Shown here: piece by piece, positions 1 to 8,669 of the stretch
Position numbering within the stretch: the stretch's first letter is position 1
Layout of the letters: every line of letters starts with the position of its first letter
Source: Vibrio maritimus
GTDB lineage: Bacteria > Pseudomonadota > Gammaproteobacteria > Enterobacterales > Vibrionaceae
Direction of reading: 5' to 3'
Length of the DNA: 64,000 nucleotides
NCBI GenBank assembly: GCA_003263775.1
Contig: JYJJ01000047.1
Coordinates: 18,556 to 82,555, forward strand
Position numbers and translations under genes: made by a program
The notes under the pieces: generated by a model
The model's database searches: none
The model's input: only the letters and a program-made list of their open reading frames with translations
Told to the model about the DNA's origin: nothing

Positions 1-1342
1 CGAGCAGCAATTGGATACCATTGTCGGTCGTGTAAGCCGGACCTTTGTAAGGCACACCATCCGCATCGACACCAGTACCATCACACTGACCAGGACGCAT
101 AAAGTTACCGCAATAGAGCGCCGCTTGGTGACCTGGTACGTTGTTCCAGCCACCGTAGAAGTCGTAGGTCATCGCGAAGATGTAATCCATATGAGGAACT
201 GCATCGACGTAGTTTACGTCTTCAATCTTGTCATAACCGACACCCACCGCAGAGGTCAGCTCATAAGTACGACCAGTTTCCGCCGTGAGCTCATCGAGCA
301 TAATACGCAACTCTTGCATCAGTGCTGCGTACGCATCACCATCACGCAATGGGTCGCCAAGATCAGGCGCCGCCCCTTGACCACCTGGGTATTCCCAGTC
401 AATGTCGACACCATCATAGAACTTCCATGTTTGCAGGAAGCGTTTCACTGACGCCACAAAGATGTCGCGATTGGCTTTGTCGGTAAAACTGTAGAAAGGG
501 TCAGAAAGCGTCCAACCACCAATTGAAGGAAGTATCTTTAGATCAGGGTTACGCTGCTTAAGTGCCATCAACATGGCATAGTTACCCTTAATCGGCGAGC
601 TGTACTCATGTCCCGCTTGTGAGAAGCTTTTTTGATAAGCCGCCCAAGGGTCATGAATAACGACCTCATAATCAGGCATTCCCTGACAAGCGGTTTTTAG
701 TGCATTAAAGCTGTTACCACCAACAGATTTCACCGATTCGTTCGGCCCACAGATTGGGATAAAGCCATAGATGATGTGAGTAAGGTTATCGACCGGGATA
801 TTATCCACAGTGAAATCGCGTCCGTAGATGCCCCACTCGACAAAGTAAGTCCCGACAACCGTATTTGGATCGGTATTGTACGTCTTGTTGTTCGGATCAA
901 CATTCATGGTTAATGGCGCTAAGTGCGCACCATCGGTATCCGCGACAATAAGCTCCGCAGGCGCACTGCGTGAACACCCGGTTGCATCACACGCTTCAAC
1001 TTCAACTTGGTAACGACCACCTTGCGCATAGTTAAACTTCGCCAGTGTTTGACTGCCAGAAATGGGCCCCGTCGCCACTTTCACGCCGTCAAAATAGATA
1101 TTGTAGGTATCGCCAGTTGTTCCACTCCATTGGTTGAACTGGATGCTGATGTCTGCGGCATCTTTGTACTGCACCATTTGGTTGTAACCAGCGGTGGTTT
1201 CCATCGCGAGTTGGATCTTAGAAAACTGAAGGTTGTTTGAGCCATAGACGTCGATTGACGGTGCAGCAGGAGCTGCCACAGCGCCTTGGCTTACCGCTAA
1301 AGCGACTGCAGATAAGCCTAATAATAGTTTTTTCATTGCCAT
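1..1342 (-). CDS. chiA: Chitinase A, family GH18, secreted (3' end outside window)
   Basis: Endochitinase that hydrolyses chitin outside the cell. The visible part has a signal peptide (MAMKKLLLGLSAVALAVSQG, then an Ala-rich cleavage region), a chitinase A N-terminal domain (roughly residues 25-130, AAPSIDVYGSNNLQ...) that resembles an FnIII fold and helps bind chitin, then the GH18 barrel. The barrel shows the SIGGW substrate-site motif and the catalytic DGVDIDWE motif. Counted from the second Met (1336) the catalytic acid is Glu315, the number I recall for V. harveyi chitinase A. I chose 1342 because GGAAAG lies 7 nt upstream; 1336 is possible. The frame is open with no frameshift to the window edge, so the C-terminal part, probably with carbohydrate-binding modules, is missing only because of the cut. 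Confidence 0.95.
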   Translation of the reverse strand, partial: MAMKKLLLGLSAVALAVSQGAVAAPAAPSIDVYGSNNLQFSKIQLAMETTAGYNQMVQYKDAADISIQFNQWSGTTGDTYNIYFDGVKVATGPISGSQTLAKFNYAQGGRYQVEVEACDATGCSRSAPAELIVADTDGAHLAPLTMNVDPNNKTYNTDPNTVVGTYFVEWGIYGRDFTVDNIPVDNLTHIIYGFIPICGPNESVKSVGGNSFNALKTACQGMPDYEVVIHDPWAAYQKSFSQAGHEYSSPIKGNYAMLMALKQRNPDLKILPSIGGWTLSDPFYSFTDKANRDIFVASVKRFLQTWKFYDGVDIDWEYPGGQGAAPDLGDPLRDGDAYAALMQELRIMLDELTAETGRTYELTSAVGVGYDKIEDVNYVDAVPHMDYIFAMTYDFYGGWNNVPGHQAALYCGNFMRPGQCDGTGVDADGVPYKGPAYTTDNGIQLLL

Positions 1343-1706
1343 TCTCTTTCCTTGAAAGACGAAAAATATCGCTGCTCACAAACGTTAAGAAACTGTGAAC
1401 ATCGGTATTTATTAATAGGCTGAAGCGTTTATTTTTTGCGCAAAAATAAACCCCACTTCGAGTCACCACTCAAAATTAACTCTCTCGTCTCACACAGTTT
1501 CATTCAGCATTTAACTCTGTACCCAGAACTTTTCTCTCATTTCGATCCCACTACAAGTGATAAAAACTAAAGAGATTCGACATTGATATTCAATAAAACC
1601 CATACATTCACCCGACAAATAAAAGTTAATACGAGATACAAATAATGTCTTGTTAAACGTTAGGACTGGAAAAATCGCCGCGCTTATATAACAATGTTGC
1701 TCTTAT
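1343..1706. other. Intergenic region between chiA and the thi operon, no gene seen
   Basis: AT-rich divergent regulatory region holding the chiA promoter on the minus strand and the thiD-operon promoter on the plus strand. I see no credible reading frame. Apart from the palindrome at 1427-1451 (listed separately) I see no feature I can name. Confidence 0.6.
1427..1451. promoter_or_regulatory. Perfect 10-bp inverted repeat upstream of chiA
   Basis: The arms GTTTATTTTT and AAAAATAAAC are perfect inverted copies around a 5-nt centre (TGCGC). The site lies about 85-110 nt upstream of the chiA start. It has no T-run, so it is not a terminator, and its position fits an operator for a dimeric regulator. 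Which regulator (chitin-responsive or other) cannot be told from the sequence. Confidence 0.45.
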
Positions 1707-1789
1707 TAGTCGGGGGGCATTTTTGCTGAGATCACCAAGTGGTGAGACCCGTTGAACCTGATTCAGTTAACACTGGCGTAGGGAACTAT
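1707..1789 (+). promoter_or_regulatory. TPP (thiamine pyrophosphate) riboswitch
   Basis: Classic THI element: CTGAGA at 1735, the CACC/GGTG helix, GAGACCC, TTGAACCTGAT and the closing GCGTAGGGAA are all present in order. It binds thiamine pyrophosphate in the leader of the thiD operon and shuts the operon off when thiamine is plentiful. The outer helix can form between TAGT near the 5' end and ACTA at the 3' end. The expression platform follows at 1793-1856. Confidence 0.95.
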
Positions 1790-1837
1790 AGAGAGAAAAG
1801 AGACTGCAATATCAGTCCCTTTCTCGCCGCTATGGAT

Positions 1838-1861
1838 CTCCTTCGCACGTAAGGAGCATTT
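1838..1861 (+). promoter_or_regulatory. Ribosome-binding-site hairpin of the thi operon
   Basis: CTCCTT (1838-1843) is the exact complement of the Shine-Dalgarno AAGGAG (1851-1856), which sits five bases before the thiD ATG. Pairing would hide the ribosome site. This suggests that the TPP riboswitch acts at translation, as is common in proteobacteria. A second weaker stem (GAGAAA... with ...TTTCTC, 1793-1826) lies between aptamer and this hairpin and could be the alternative pairing partner. Confidence 0.6.
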
Positions 1862-2688
1862 ATGGCGACAACACCTCTACACACTCCAATCGTCTTGACC
1901 ATCGCGGGTTCCGATTCTGGCGGCGGCGCGGGTATTCAAGCAGACATTAAAGCCATCTCAGCAACTGGCTCATACGCGTGCTCAGTTATCACTGCGCTCA
2001 CTGCGCAAAATACCCAAGGCGTTACGGGCATCCTGGGTGTCGACCCGAATTTGTGAAAGCTCAGCTTGATGCCGTATTTCGTGATCTAAATGTGGTCGCG
2101 GTAAAAATTGGTATGCTCGCGGATACCCATATTATTGGCGCGGTTGCCGAAAAACTGCGTGAATACCAACCTCAATTTATCGTCTTAGACCCTGTAATGG
2201 TGGCCACCAGCGGCGATCTACTGCTTGAGGCCTCGGCCATAAACGCACTCAAAACGCAATTATTGCCACTCGCCACCATAATCACTCCCAACTTACCGGA
2301 AGGCGCAGCGCTACTTGGCTGTGACGTCCCTCAATCTCAGCAAGAGATGGAGGCATTGATTGATGCATTGCGCACACTCGATACGCCCGCGATTCTGCTC
2401 AAAGGTGGGCACCTCGAATCCGAGCAAAGCAGCAATGATTTACTTATCACCTCTAGCGATGTCGCGTTTTACGAAACCAAACGTATCGCCACAAAGAACA
2501 CCCACGGTACAGGCTGTACATTAAGCTCAGCTATCGCCTCATTCCTTGCAAAAGGGTACCCACTGAATGACGCGGTCAAACAGGGTAAAGACTATATTAC
2601 TCAGGCGATAGCCCATGCCGATGAACTTGATATCGGCACAGGTCATGGGCCAGTTCATCATTTTTTTGCCCTCAATAGAGACGCGTAA
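1862..2688 (+). CDS. thiD: Hydroxymethylpyrimidine/phosphomethylpyrimidine kinase (frameshifted)
   Basis: Phosphorylates HMP and then HMP-phosphate with ATP to give HMP-PP for thiamine synthesis. Ribokinase-fold signatures are visible: [15 protein letters not shown] near the start, [10 protein letters not shown] in the middle and the anion-hole motif [12 protein letters not shown] near the C-terminus. The reading frame breaks at about 2046: the first part ends ...GILGVDP and a new frame continues [14 protein letters not shown]. Adding one base in the C/G run gives 276 codons, the usual ThiD length. The start has a good AAGGAG site under the TPP riboswitch. It is first in an operon with an ABC importer and tenA, which points to salvage rather than de novo synthesis. 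The break is probably a sequence error. Confidence 0.93.
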
Positions 2689-2693
2689 CGCTG

Positions 2694-3487
2694 ATGACGT
2701 CCATTCACATTCAAGGCGCCACCCTGACATATTTGGGCGATGACAAGCAATATTCTCAGGGTTGGATGTACAGTTTGATAGTGCCACTTGGACGGCGATT
2801 CTTGGCCCAAGTGGCTGTGGAAAGTCGACCTTATTGCGTTACATCGCGGGGCTGCTAAGTGACAAAGTCGACTTCAGTGCCGCTGAGTTTTCTCCGCAGC
2901 TGGATGTATTGGCTGGGCAAATCGCCTACATGGCGCAACAAGACTTACTGCTCCCTTGGCTCACCGTCATTGACAATGTGTGCTTAGCATCCAGGCTCAA
3001 CGGTAAGAAAGTGGACGTTAAAACGAACCAACAGGCTCAAGCGCTACTCGAAAAAGTCGGACTTGGCAACAAAGCCTCTGCGATGCCAAATGAACTCTCG
3101 GGTGGCCAAAGACAGCGCGTCGCCTTAGCGCGTACTCTTATGCAAGACAAGTCCGTAGTACTCATGGACGAACCTTTCTCGGCTCTAGATGCAGTCACTC
3201 GACACAAGCTACAACAGTTGGCTGCAAACTTGCTGAAAGGTAAAACCGTTTTGCTGATCACCCACGATCCACAAGAAGCGCTTCGTTTGGGAGAGCAGAT
3301 CTTAGTCATGAATGGTGCGCCTGCACGATTGCACACTATTACACCACCACAACAAGCAATACCACGTACGATAGACGGTGAGTTTGCTTCGATTCAGCAG
3401 TCCATTTTAGAGCACTTGGCACAAACATACGCCCCGACAATCTCTACCCCTACACCGTTTGGAGGTTCGCATGACACCACTTGCTGA
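2694..3487 (+). CDS. thiZ: ABC transporter ATPase for thiamine pyrimidine precursor, ThiZ-like (frameshifted)
   Basis: ATP-binding subunit of an HMP-precursor importer on the inner face of the cytoplasmic membrane. It has the Walker A motif GPSGCGKST, the Q-loop in MAQQDLLLPW, the signature LSGGQRQRVALAR, Walker B VVLMDEP and the switch His in LLITHDP. The likely start is ATG 2694, five bases after the thiD stop. From there MTSIHIQGATLTYLGDDKQ reads well, but the frame breaks near 2750 and resumes as FSGLDVQFDS. One added base gives 265 codons. The 3' end overlaps the permease gene by 17 nt, so the two are co-translated. Assignment to ThiZ rests on the riboswitch and on the neighbours thiX, thiY, thiD and tenA; alone it would read as a SsuB/TauB-type ATPase. 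Confidence 0.85.
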
Positions 3488-4267
3488 AGTTGCCAACCGC
3501 AATCACCGTCAAGCGTCAACGCAAGGTTTGAGCTCTATGATGCGCGCACTCATAAGTTTGGTGACCATCTTGGTGATTTGGAAAACGATTGTTGTCGTGT
3601 TTGAGATGCCAAGCTTTATCCTCCCAACTCCCGAGCTGTATTGATAAAGCTATTTGAACGCCATGATGTGTTGCTTAAGCATACCTGGGTTACCAGTCAG
3701 GAGATTTTACTTGGTCTACTGCTTGGGCTTTCGATGGGGTTGTTCTTTGCCCTGCAAATGCTGCTGTTTCAACCGGTAAAACGTTGGCTGCTACCCATTC
3801 TAATTACCAGCCAAGCCATTCCAGTGTTCGCATTGGCTCCGATTTTAATGCTTTGGCTAGGCTATGGGATTGCATCCAAAGTGGTTATGGCTGCACTGAT
3901 TATCTTTTTCCCAGTCACCACCTGTTGCTATGACGGACTTCGTAACACCCCAACAGGCTACTTAGATCTCTCTCAAACCATGGGAGCAAACCGCTGGCGT
4001 CAGCTCTGGCACATTCGCCTTCCTGCCGCTTTACCCGTACTCGCTTCAGGTATCCGTGTTGCCGTGGTAGTCGCTCCGATTGGCGCAGTAGCCGGTGAGT
4101 GGGTGGGATCAAGTGAAGGGCTTGGCTATCTGATGTTACAAACCAACGCTCGCATGCTGATCGATGAAATGTTTGCGGCATTATTCATCCTAGCGGCCGT
4201 GTCCGTTTCGCTCTACTTCATTACCGACTGGGCGCTAAAACGCCTTATCCCTTGGGAAAATAACTAA
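3471..4267 (+). CDS. thiX: ABC transporter permease for thiamine pyrimidine precursor, ThiX-like (frameshifted)
   Basis: Inner-membrane channel of the same importer. It has about six hydrophobic segments and the cytoplasmic EAA loop, seen here as MGANRWRQLWHIRLPAALP, which docks onto the ATPase. The first 56 codons (to PSFILPTPEL) are in one frame. The rest, from LIKLFERHDVLLKHTW, is in another. One base is lost near 3638, where CTGTATTG probably was CTGGTATTG. Reconstructed length is 266 codons, normal for this TauC/SsuC-like family. The start overlaps the end of the ATPase gene. Confidence 0.85.
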
Positions 4268-4284
4268 GTTCAAAAGGAAAACGT

Positions 4285-5231
4285 ATGACTTTCACTTCTA
4301 AAAAGGCCATGGCTGCATTACTCGCAGCAATGACCACCTTCGCTGCAAACGCAGCCGATAAGTCCATAACACTAATGCTTGATTGGTTCGTCAACCCCAA
4401 CCATGGCCCTATCGTGATTGCTCATGAACGCGGTTATTTTAAAGAACAAGGGCTTGAGGTGGATATTCAAGAGCCCGCGGATCCAAGTACGCCAGCCAAA
4501 TTGGTTGCAGCGGGCAAGGTCGACATGGCGGTCTCTTATCAAACCAGTCTGACGATTGATGTTGCCGCTGGTCTGCCACTTATTCGTAGCGCAACGCTTA
4601 TCGCTACGCCGCTTAATACCATGATGGTGTTGGACAATGGCAAGATTAACTCTCTCGCCGATCTCAAAGGCAAAAAAATAGGCATTGCTATCGCTGGCAA
4701 CGAAGAAGCGACCATCGGCACTATGTTAAAAACTGAGGGTGTTGAGTACAAAGATGTTCAGATCATTAATGTGGGCTGGGCACTGTCATCGTCATTGGCA
4801 TCCGGCAAGGTGGATGCGATTTGGGGTGGCCTACGAAACTTCGAAACTAACCAGCTAGAGCTGGAAGCTTCAAACCAAAAGCGTTTTTCCCAGAAGAACA
4901 TGGCGTTCCAACCTACGAAGAGTTGGTGTTTGTAGCTAATGCAAACAGCTATGACAAACAAGCGATTGCCAAGTTTAACCGCGCAATTGAAAAAGCGACA
5001 ACTTACATCGTCAATCACCCTCAAGAGTCTTGGAAGGAATTTGTCGCTTACGCACCAGACACACTAAACAACGAACTGAACAAACGAGCATGGCGTGACA
5101 CGCTAACGCGATTTGCACTGCGTCCATCGGCTGTTGATGCTGCCAAGTACGATGCGTTCACTGAGTTTATGTACCAACACAAGATCATCTCTAACAAGCC
5201 GACTGCCCAAACAATGGTGCCGGAACTTTAG
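4285..5231 (+). CDS. thiY: Pyrimidine-precursor binding protein, ThiY-like, NMT1 family (frameshifted)
   Basis: Periplasmic substrate-binding protein of the importer; ThiY family members bind formylaminopyrimidine, a breakdown product of thiamine. A signal peptide (MTFTSKKAMAALLAAMTTFA, cleavage after ANA) is followed by the NMT1/THI5-like opening ITLMLDWFVNPNHGPIVIA. The mature protein is normal up to NFETNQLELEG. The frame then breaks near 4867 and resumes FKPKAFFPEEHGVPTYEELVF. The observed GAAGCTTC was probably GAAGGCTTC. Corrected length is 316 codons. The gene sits between the permease and tenA, whose product processes the imported compound. Confidence 0.9.
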
Positions 5232-5239
5232 GAGCAACT

Positions 5240-5902
5240 ATGAACCACCAAGATCTTATCAACGCCTGCCGTGCAGAATGGCTTGGCTATACCGAGCATG
5301 AATTTGTGCTGCAACTCGCTAAAGGTCAACTTGAGCAGAAAGCCTACTTGCACTACCTCAAGCAAGACTTTCTATTTCTCAAGCAGTATGCACGTGCCTA
5401 TGCGCTGGCTATCTATAAAGCGAAAACACTGACGCAAATGCGAGAAGCTGTGCCCAGCGTGGCTGCGCTTCTTGAGTCTGAAATTGGTCATCACGTCACC
5501 TATTGCAGTCAATGGGGCATCACCGAAGCGGATATGGAAGCGGAAACCGAAGACTTTGGTACCGTGGCTTACACCCGTTATGTACTCGATGCAGGCATGA
5601 CAGGTGAGCTTGTCGATCTTTACGCGGCACTCGCCCCTTGTGCGATTGGTTATGCTGTCATCGGTAAAGCGTTGATTGAGTCGCCAACAACGGTATTGGA
5701 AGGCAACCCCTATCGCAGTTGGATTGAGCTTTATGCTGGTGAAGATTTTCAATCCGGGGTTCAGGTGAGTATTGAACGTTTAGACAAACTACTCAAAGAG
5801 ATTGAGCTCGATAGCCAAAGAGGCCAAGAACTCATACAAGTGTTTAAAACAGCCACAAGAATGGAAATTGCCTTTTGGCAGCAAGGTCTTGATACAAAAT
5901 AA
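5240..5902 (+). CDS. tenA: Aminopyrimidine aminohydrolase / thiaminase II
   Basis: Hydrolyses aminopyrimidine breakdown products of thiamine (or thiamine itself) to HMP, which ThiD then phosphorylates. The 220-residue all-helical protein shows the TenA pattern: YLKQDFLFLKQYARAYA near residue 40, the catalytic-Cys region AALAPCAIGYAVIG, and the C-terminal Glu in the segment ATRMEIAFWQQGL. It is the last gene of the thi operon, 8 bases after thiY, and is followed at once by an intrinsic terminator. It is intact, unlike the four genes before it. Confidence 0.95.
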   Translation: MNHQDLINACRAEWLGYTEHEFVLQLAKGQLEQKAYLHYLKQDFLFLKQYARAYALAIYKAKTLTQMREAVPSVAALLESEIGHHVTYCSQWGITEADMEAETEDFGTVAYTRYVLDAGMTGELVDLYAALAPCAIGYAVIGKALIESPTTVLEGNPYRSWIELYAGEDFQSGVQVSIERLDKLLKEIELDSQRGQELIQVFKTATRMEIAFWQQGLDTK

Positions 5903-5908
5903 ACCCTC

Positions 5909-5936
5909 AATGCCGACGCTATAGTCGGCATTTTTT
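5909..5936 (+). terminator. Intrinsic terminator of the thi operon
   Basis: Stem AATGCCGAC / GTCGGCATT with a short loop, followed by a run of six T on the plus strand, directly after tenA. Confidence 0.9.
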
Positions 5937-6232
5937 CCTCTCTCTACTGGTCACTTAACAAACAAAAATCACATCCACAAGCCCCACTTCGGATTTTGTG
6001 CCCAAAGTCACGCGTTAACACAATATTTACAACCAAGTTTAACATTAGCAACAAAGTTGGTTAGGATGTCGTCTCGTGTTTGTAAGGTTCAAACACTTCG
6101 CGCTTACCTTTGTCATGCTTTTCGTGCAAGCAAGGACGATTGATAAAGGATGAGCATCAACAAATGATGTCGAACAATCAGACCATGAGTCGCTGAGCTT
6201 CGATCTCATCCCAAGCTTTACAGGGAAGAACT
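5937..6232 (+). other. Long leader/promoter region of the AGCS symporter gene
   Basis: About 300 bases without a credible gene. It holds the promoter and probably an untranslated leader of the symporter gene. Short self-complementary stretches occur near 6187-6215 (TGAGTCGCTGAGC...). Vibrio AGCS genes can be preceded by a tandem glycine riboswitch, but I do not find the conserved glycine-aptamer blocks here. Confidence 0.5.
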
Positions 6233-7780
6233 ATGCAGTCTTTAGTTGATTTTTTAAATGGGATTATCTGGAGTCCCGCTCTTATTTATTTATGTCTTGG
6301 TGCTGGCCTTTTCTACTCCATTCTTACTCGATTTGTACAAGTCCGTCATTTCTTCGAAATGTGGCGCCTACTGCTATCAGGTAAGAGCTCAGAGAAAGGG
6401 ATTTCATCGTTCCAAGCACTGGCGGTTTCGCTGTCTGGACGCGTCGGTACAGGTAACATCGCAGGTGTTGCCGCGGCTATCGGTTTTGGTGGTCCTGGTG
6501 CAGTTTTCTGGATGTGGATGGTGGCGTTCTTCGGTGCTGCGACCGCCTACATCGAATCTACACTGGCGCAAATCTATAAAGAGGAAGACCAGGGCGAGTT
6601 CCGTGGTGGTCCTGCTTACTATATTGAAAAAGCCATGGGTCAGAAGTGGTACGCGTGGATCTTCGCAATTGCGACTATCTTCGCATGTGGTGTGCTTCTT
6701 CCAGGCGTTCAATCAAACAGTATTGGTAATGCCGTTGAAACTGCCTTTGGCACAGGCGCAATGATTGACACAGCGATCGGTACCATCAGTTTTGCCAAAA
6801 TTTTCACTGGCGCTGTCATTTCTATCATTCTCGCCTTCATCATCTTTGGTGGCGTAAAACGTATCGCGCACTTCACGCAGATCGTTGTTCCTTTCATGGC
6901 GCTGGCATACATCATCATCGCGTTTGTGATCATTCTTCTGAACATCGGTGAAGTGCCACGTATCGTGGGTATGATTCTCGGTGATGCCTTCACACCTATG
7001 GCGGGCTTCGGTGCTGCGATTGGTTGGGGTGTTAAGCGTGGCGTTTACTCTAACGAAGCGGGTCAAGGTACAGGTCCTCACGCTGCGGCAGCGGCAAACG
7101 TTGATCACCCTGCTCAGCAAGGTTTAGTTCAGTCTTTCTCTATCTACATCGATACGCTGCTGGTTTGTTCCGCAACGGCGTTTATGATTCTTATTACTGG
7201 CGCCTACAACGTACACGGTCCTGAGAGCACATTCCTAGTTCAAAACCTGGCAGAAACGGTCGGCGCTAATGGCCCTGCGTTCACTCAGCTAGCAATTGAA
7301 AGCACTATGCCTGGTGTTGGTAAGCTGTTCATTGCATTCGCACTGTTCTTCTTTGCCTTTACCACTATCTTGGCGTACTACTACATTGCAGAAACCAACA
7401 TTGCCTACATTCGCCGTACCTTTAAGGTTAACGGTCTGATGTTCCTATTGAAGCTGGTTCTGATCACCTCGGTGTTCTACGGCACAGTGAAAGCTGCGAA
7501 CCTAGCTTGGGCGATGGGTGATGTCGGTGTAGGTCTCATGGCATGGCTAAACATTGTCGGCATTTTGATTATCTTCTTCATCGCGAAACCAGCCATCGTT
7601 GCACTTAAGGATTACGAGAAGCAGCAAAAAGATGGGGTTGAAGAGTATACGTTTAACCCAGTTGCACTTGGTATCAAAAACGCAGATTACTGGGAAGGTC
7701 GATACGAGCGTAAAACAGGTAAAAAGCCTGAAGCGGCTCAAGAAACGGATTCTGCGTCGACTCAGACACAGACGTCATAA
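6233..7780 (+). CDS. Alanine/glycine:cation symporter (AGCS family)
   Basis: Sodium-coupled uptake of alanine or glycine across the inner membrane. The 515-residue protein has about ten to eleven hydrophobic helices. AGCS signatures are clear: the N-terminal SSFQALAVSLSGRVGTGNIAGVA (about residues 60-82), GPGAVFWMW, and the central GWGVKRGVYSNEAGQGTGPHAAAAA. The C-terminal tail is polar (KPEAAQETDSASTQTQ). The start ATG follows GGGAAGAAC, a fair ribosome site. Transcription is single-gene, with a terminator shared with the convergent acetate transporter. The exact substrate (Ala or Gly) cannot be read from the sequence. Confidence 0.92.
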   Translation: MQSLVDFLNGIIWSPALIYLCLGAGLFYSILTRFVQVRHFFEMWRLLLSGKSSEKGISSFQALAVSLSGRVGTGNIAGVAAAIGFGGPGAVFWMWMVAFFGAATAYIESTLAQIYKEEDQGEFRGGPAYYIEKAMGQKWYAWIFAIATIFACGVLLPGVQSNSIGNAVETAFGTGAMIDTAIGTISFAKIFTGAVISIILAFIIFGGVKRIAHFTQIVVPFMALAYIIIAFVIILLNIGEVPRIVGMILGDAFTPMAGFGAAIGWGVKRGVYSNEAGQGTGPHAAAAANVDHPAQQGLVQSFSIYIDTLLVCSATAFMILITGAYNVHGPESTFLVQNLAETVGANGPAFTQLAIESTMPGVGKLFIAFALFFFAFTTILAYYYIAETNIAYIRRTFKVNGLMFLLKLVLITSVFYGTVKAANLAWAMGDVGVGLMAWLNIVGILIIFFIAKPAIVALKDYEKQQKDGVEEYTFNPVALGIKNADYWEGRYERKTGKKPEAAQETDSASTQTQTS

Positions 7781-7803
7781 TTAGGACTAGTGATCGCATA
7801 AAG

Positions 7804-7831
7804 AAAAAGGGGTAGCTTAGCTACCCTTTTA
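7804..7831. terminator. Bidirectional terminator between the symporter and satP
   Basis: A stem of AAAAGGGGTAGC against GCTACCCTTTT with loop TTA, one bulged G, A-run on one side and T-run on the other. It serves both convergent genes. Confidence 0.85.
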
Positions 7832-7864
7832 TCATTCACTGTTCCCGAATGAATGAAACTTAAA

Positions 7865-8458
7865 TTATGCTGCCACTTCGTGTGCAGAAGCTACTGGCGC
7901 TTTTTTCTCGCCGATAGGCAAAATAGTGCGGCCGTACTCGTTGTTCAGTACTTGAGCCATTGCGAAGTAAATCGCGCTCGCGCCACAGAAAATGCCTTCA
8001 AAGCCTGCAATAGTACCAATCAGTTCGCTACCGAAGAAATCACGTGCCGCTAGCAAGAAGAACAAGATGGTTAGTGAACCAAACACAACTTGCTTAGCCA
8101 CTGGGTAGCAAAGTGAACCGATAAACATGAAACCAGTAAACACACCCCAAAGCAGTAGGTACCATCCCATAAATTTCGCAGGGCTTGCCGGAAGTCCCAT
8201 GTAAGGCATGACAATAATACCTACCAGCGTCAGCCAAAATAGACCGTACGATGTGAACGCAGTGGTGCCGAAAGTGTCGCCACGTTTAAAGCACATCATG
8301 CCAACAAACACTTGGCTTAGACCGCCATAGAAAATACCCATAGCCAGGATCATCGAATCAATCGGAAAGAAGCCTGCGTTGTGGATGTTAAGTAGGATGG
8401 TGGTCATACCAAAACCCATTAGGCCTAGTGGCGCTGGGTTCGCGAGTTTGTTAGACAT
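7865..8458 (-). CDS. satP: Acetate/succinate transporter, GPR1/FUN34/YaaH family
   Basis: Six-helix inner-membrane carrier for acetate (and possibly succinate). The family motif NPAPLGLMGFG lies right after the start, followed by the usual six membrane spans and a short polar C-terminal tail. I chose ATG 8458 (MSNKLANPAPLG); a TTG two codons upstream is in frame. It is a single gene facing the AGCS symporter. 197 residues is the usual family length. Confidence 0.9.
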   Translation of the reverse strand: MSNKLANPAPLGLMGFGMTTILLNIHNAGFFPIDSMILAMGIFYGGLSQVFVGMMCFKRGDTFGTTAFTSYGLFWLTLVGIIVMPYMGLPASPAKFMGWYLLLWGVFTGFMFIGSLCYPVAKQVVFGSLTILFFLLAARDFFGSELIGTIAGFEGIFCGASAIYFAMAQVLNNEYGRTILPIGEKKAPVASAHEVAA

Positions 8459-8600
8459 TGTCAAAGAGCCTTAAATTCAAAATTAGTGGTAAAAGTTACA
8501 GAAAAATTTTAATCCAAAATGTGAATGTTGAGCAGATCCATTATTTGCAATCTAAGTTTTACAGATTGCATATCTAATATAGGAAGTTTCTGATAGGCAT

Positions 8601-8631
8601 AAAAAAAGCCGACATAATGTCGGCTTTTTAC
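8601..8631 (-). terminator. Terminator after guaA
   Basis: Stem AAAAAGCCGACA / TGTCGGCTTTTT with loop TAA; the minus strand ends in a T-run. It lies about 40 nt downstream of guaA. Confidence 0.9.
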
Positions 8632-8669
8632 TGTCAGTCAGTGTATTAATTGACGCTGTCTATCGAGGA

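Noticed and set aside
3639..3660. Programmed ribosomal frameshifting as the cause of the broken genes
   Set aside because: The break sites share no slippery heptamer or downstream structure, affect unrelated families, and each is repaired by a single base.
5937..6232. Glycine riboswitch upstream of the AGCS symporter
   Set aside because: The conserved glycine-aptamer sequence blocks are not present.
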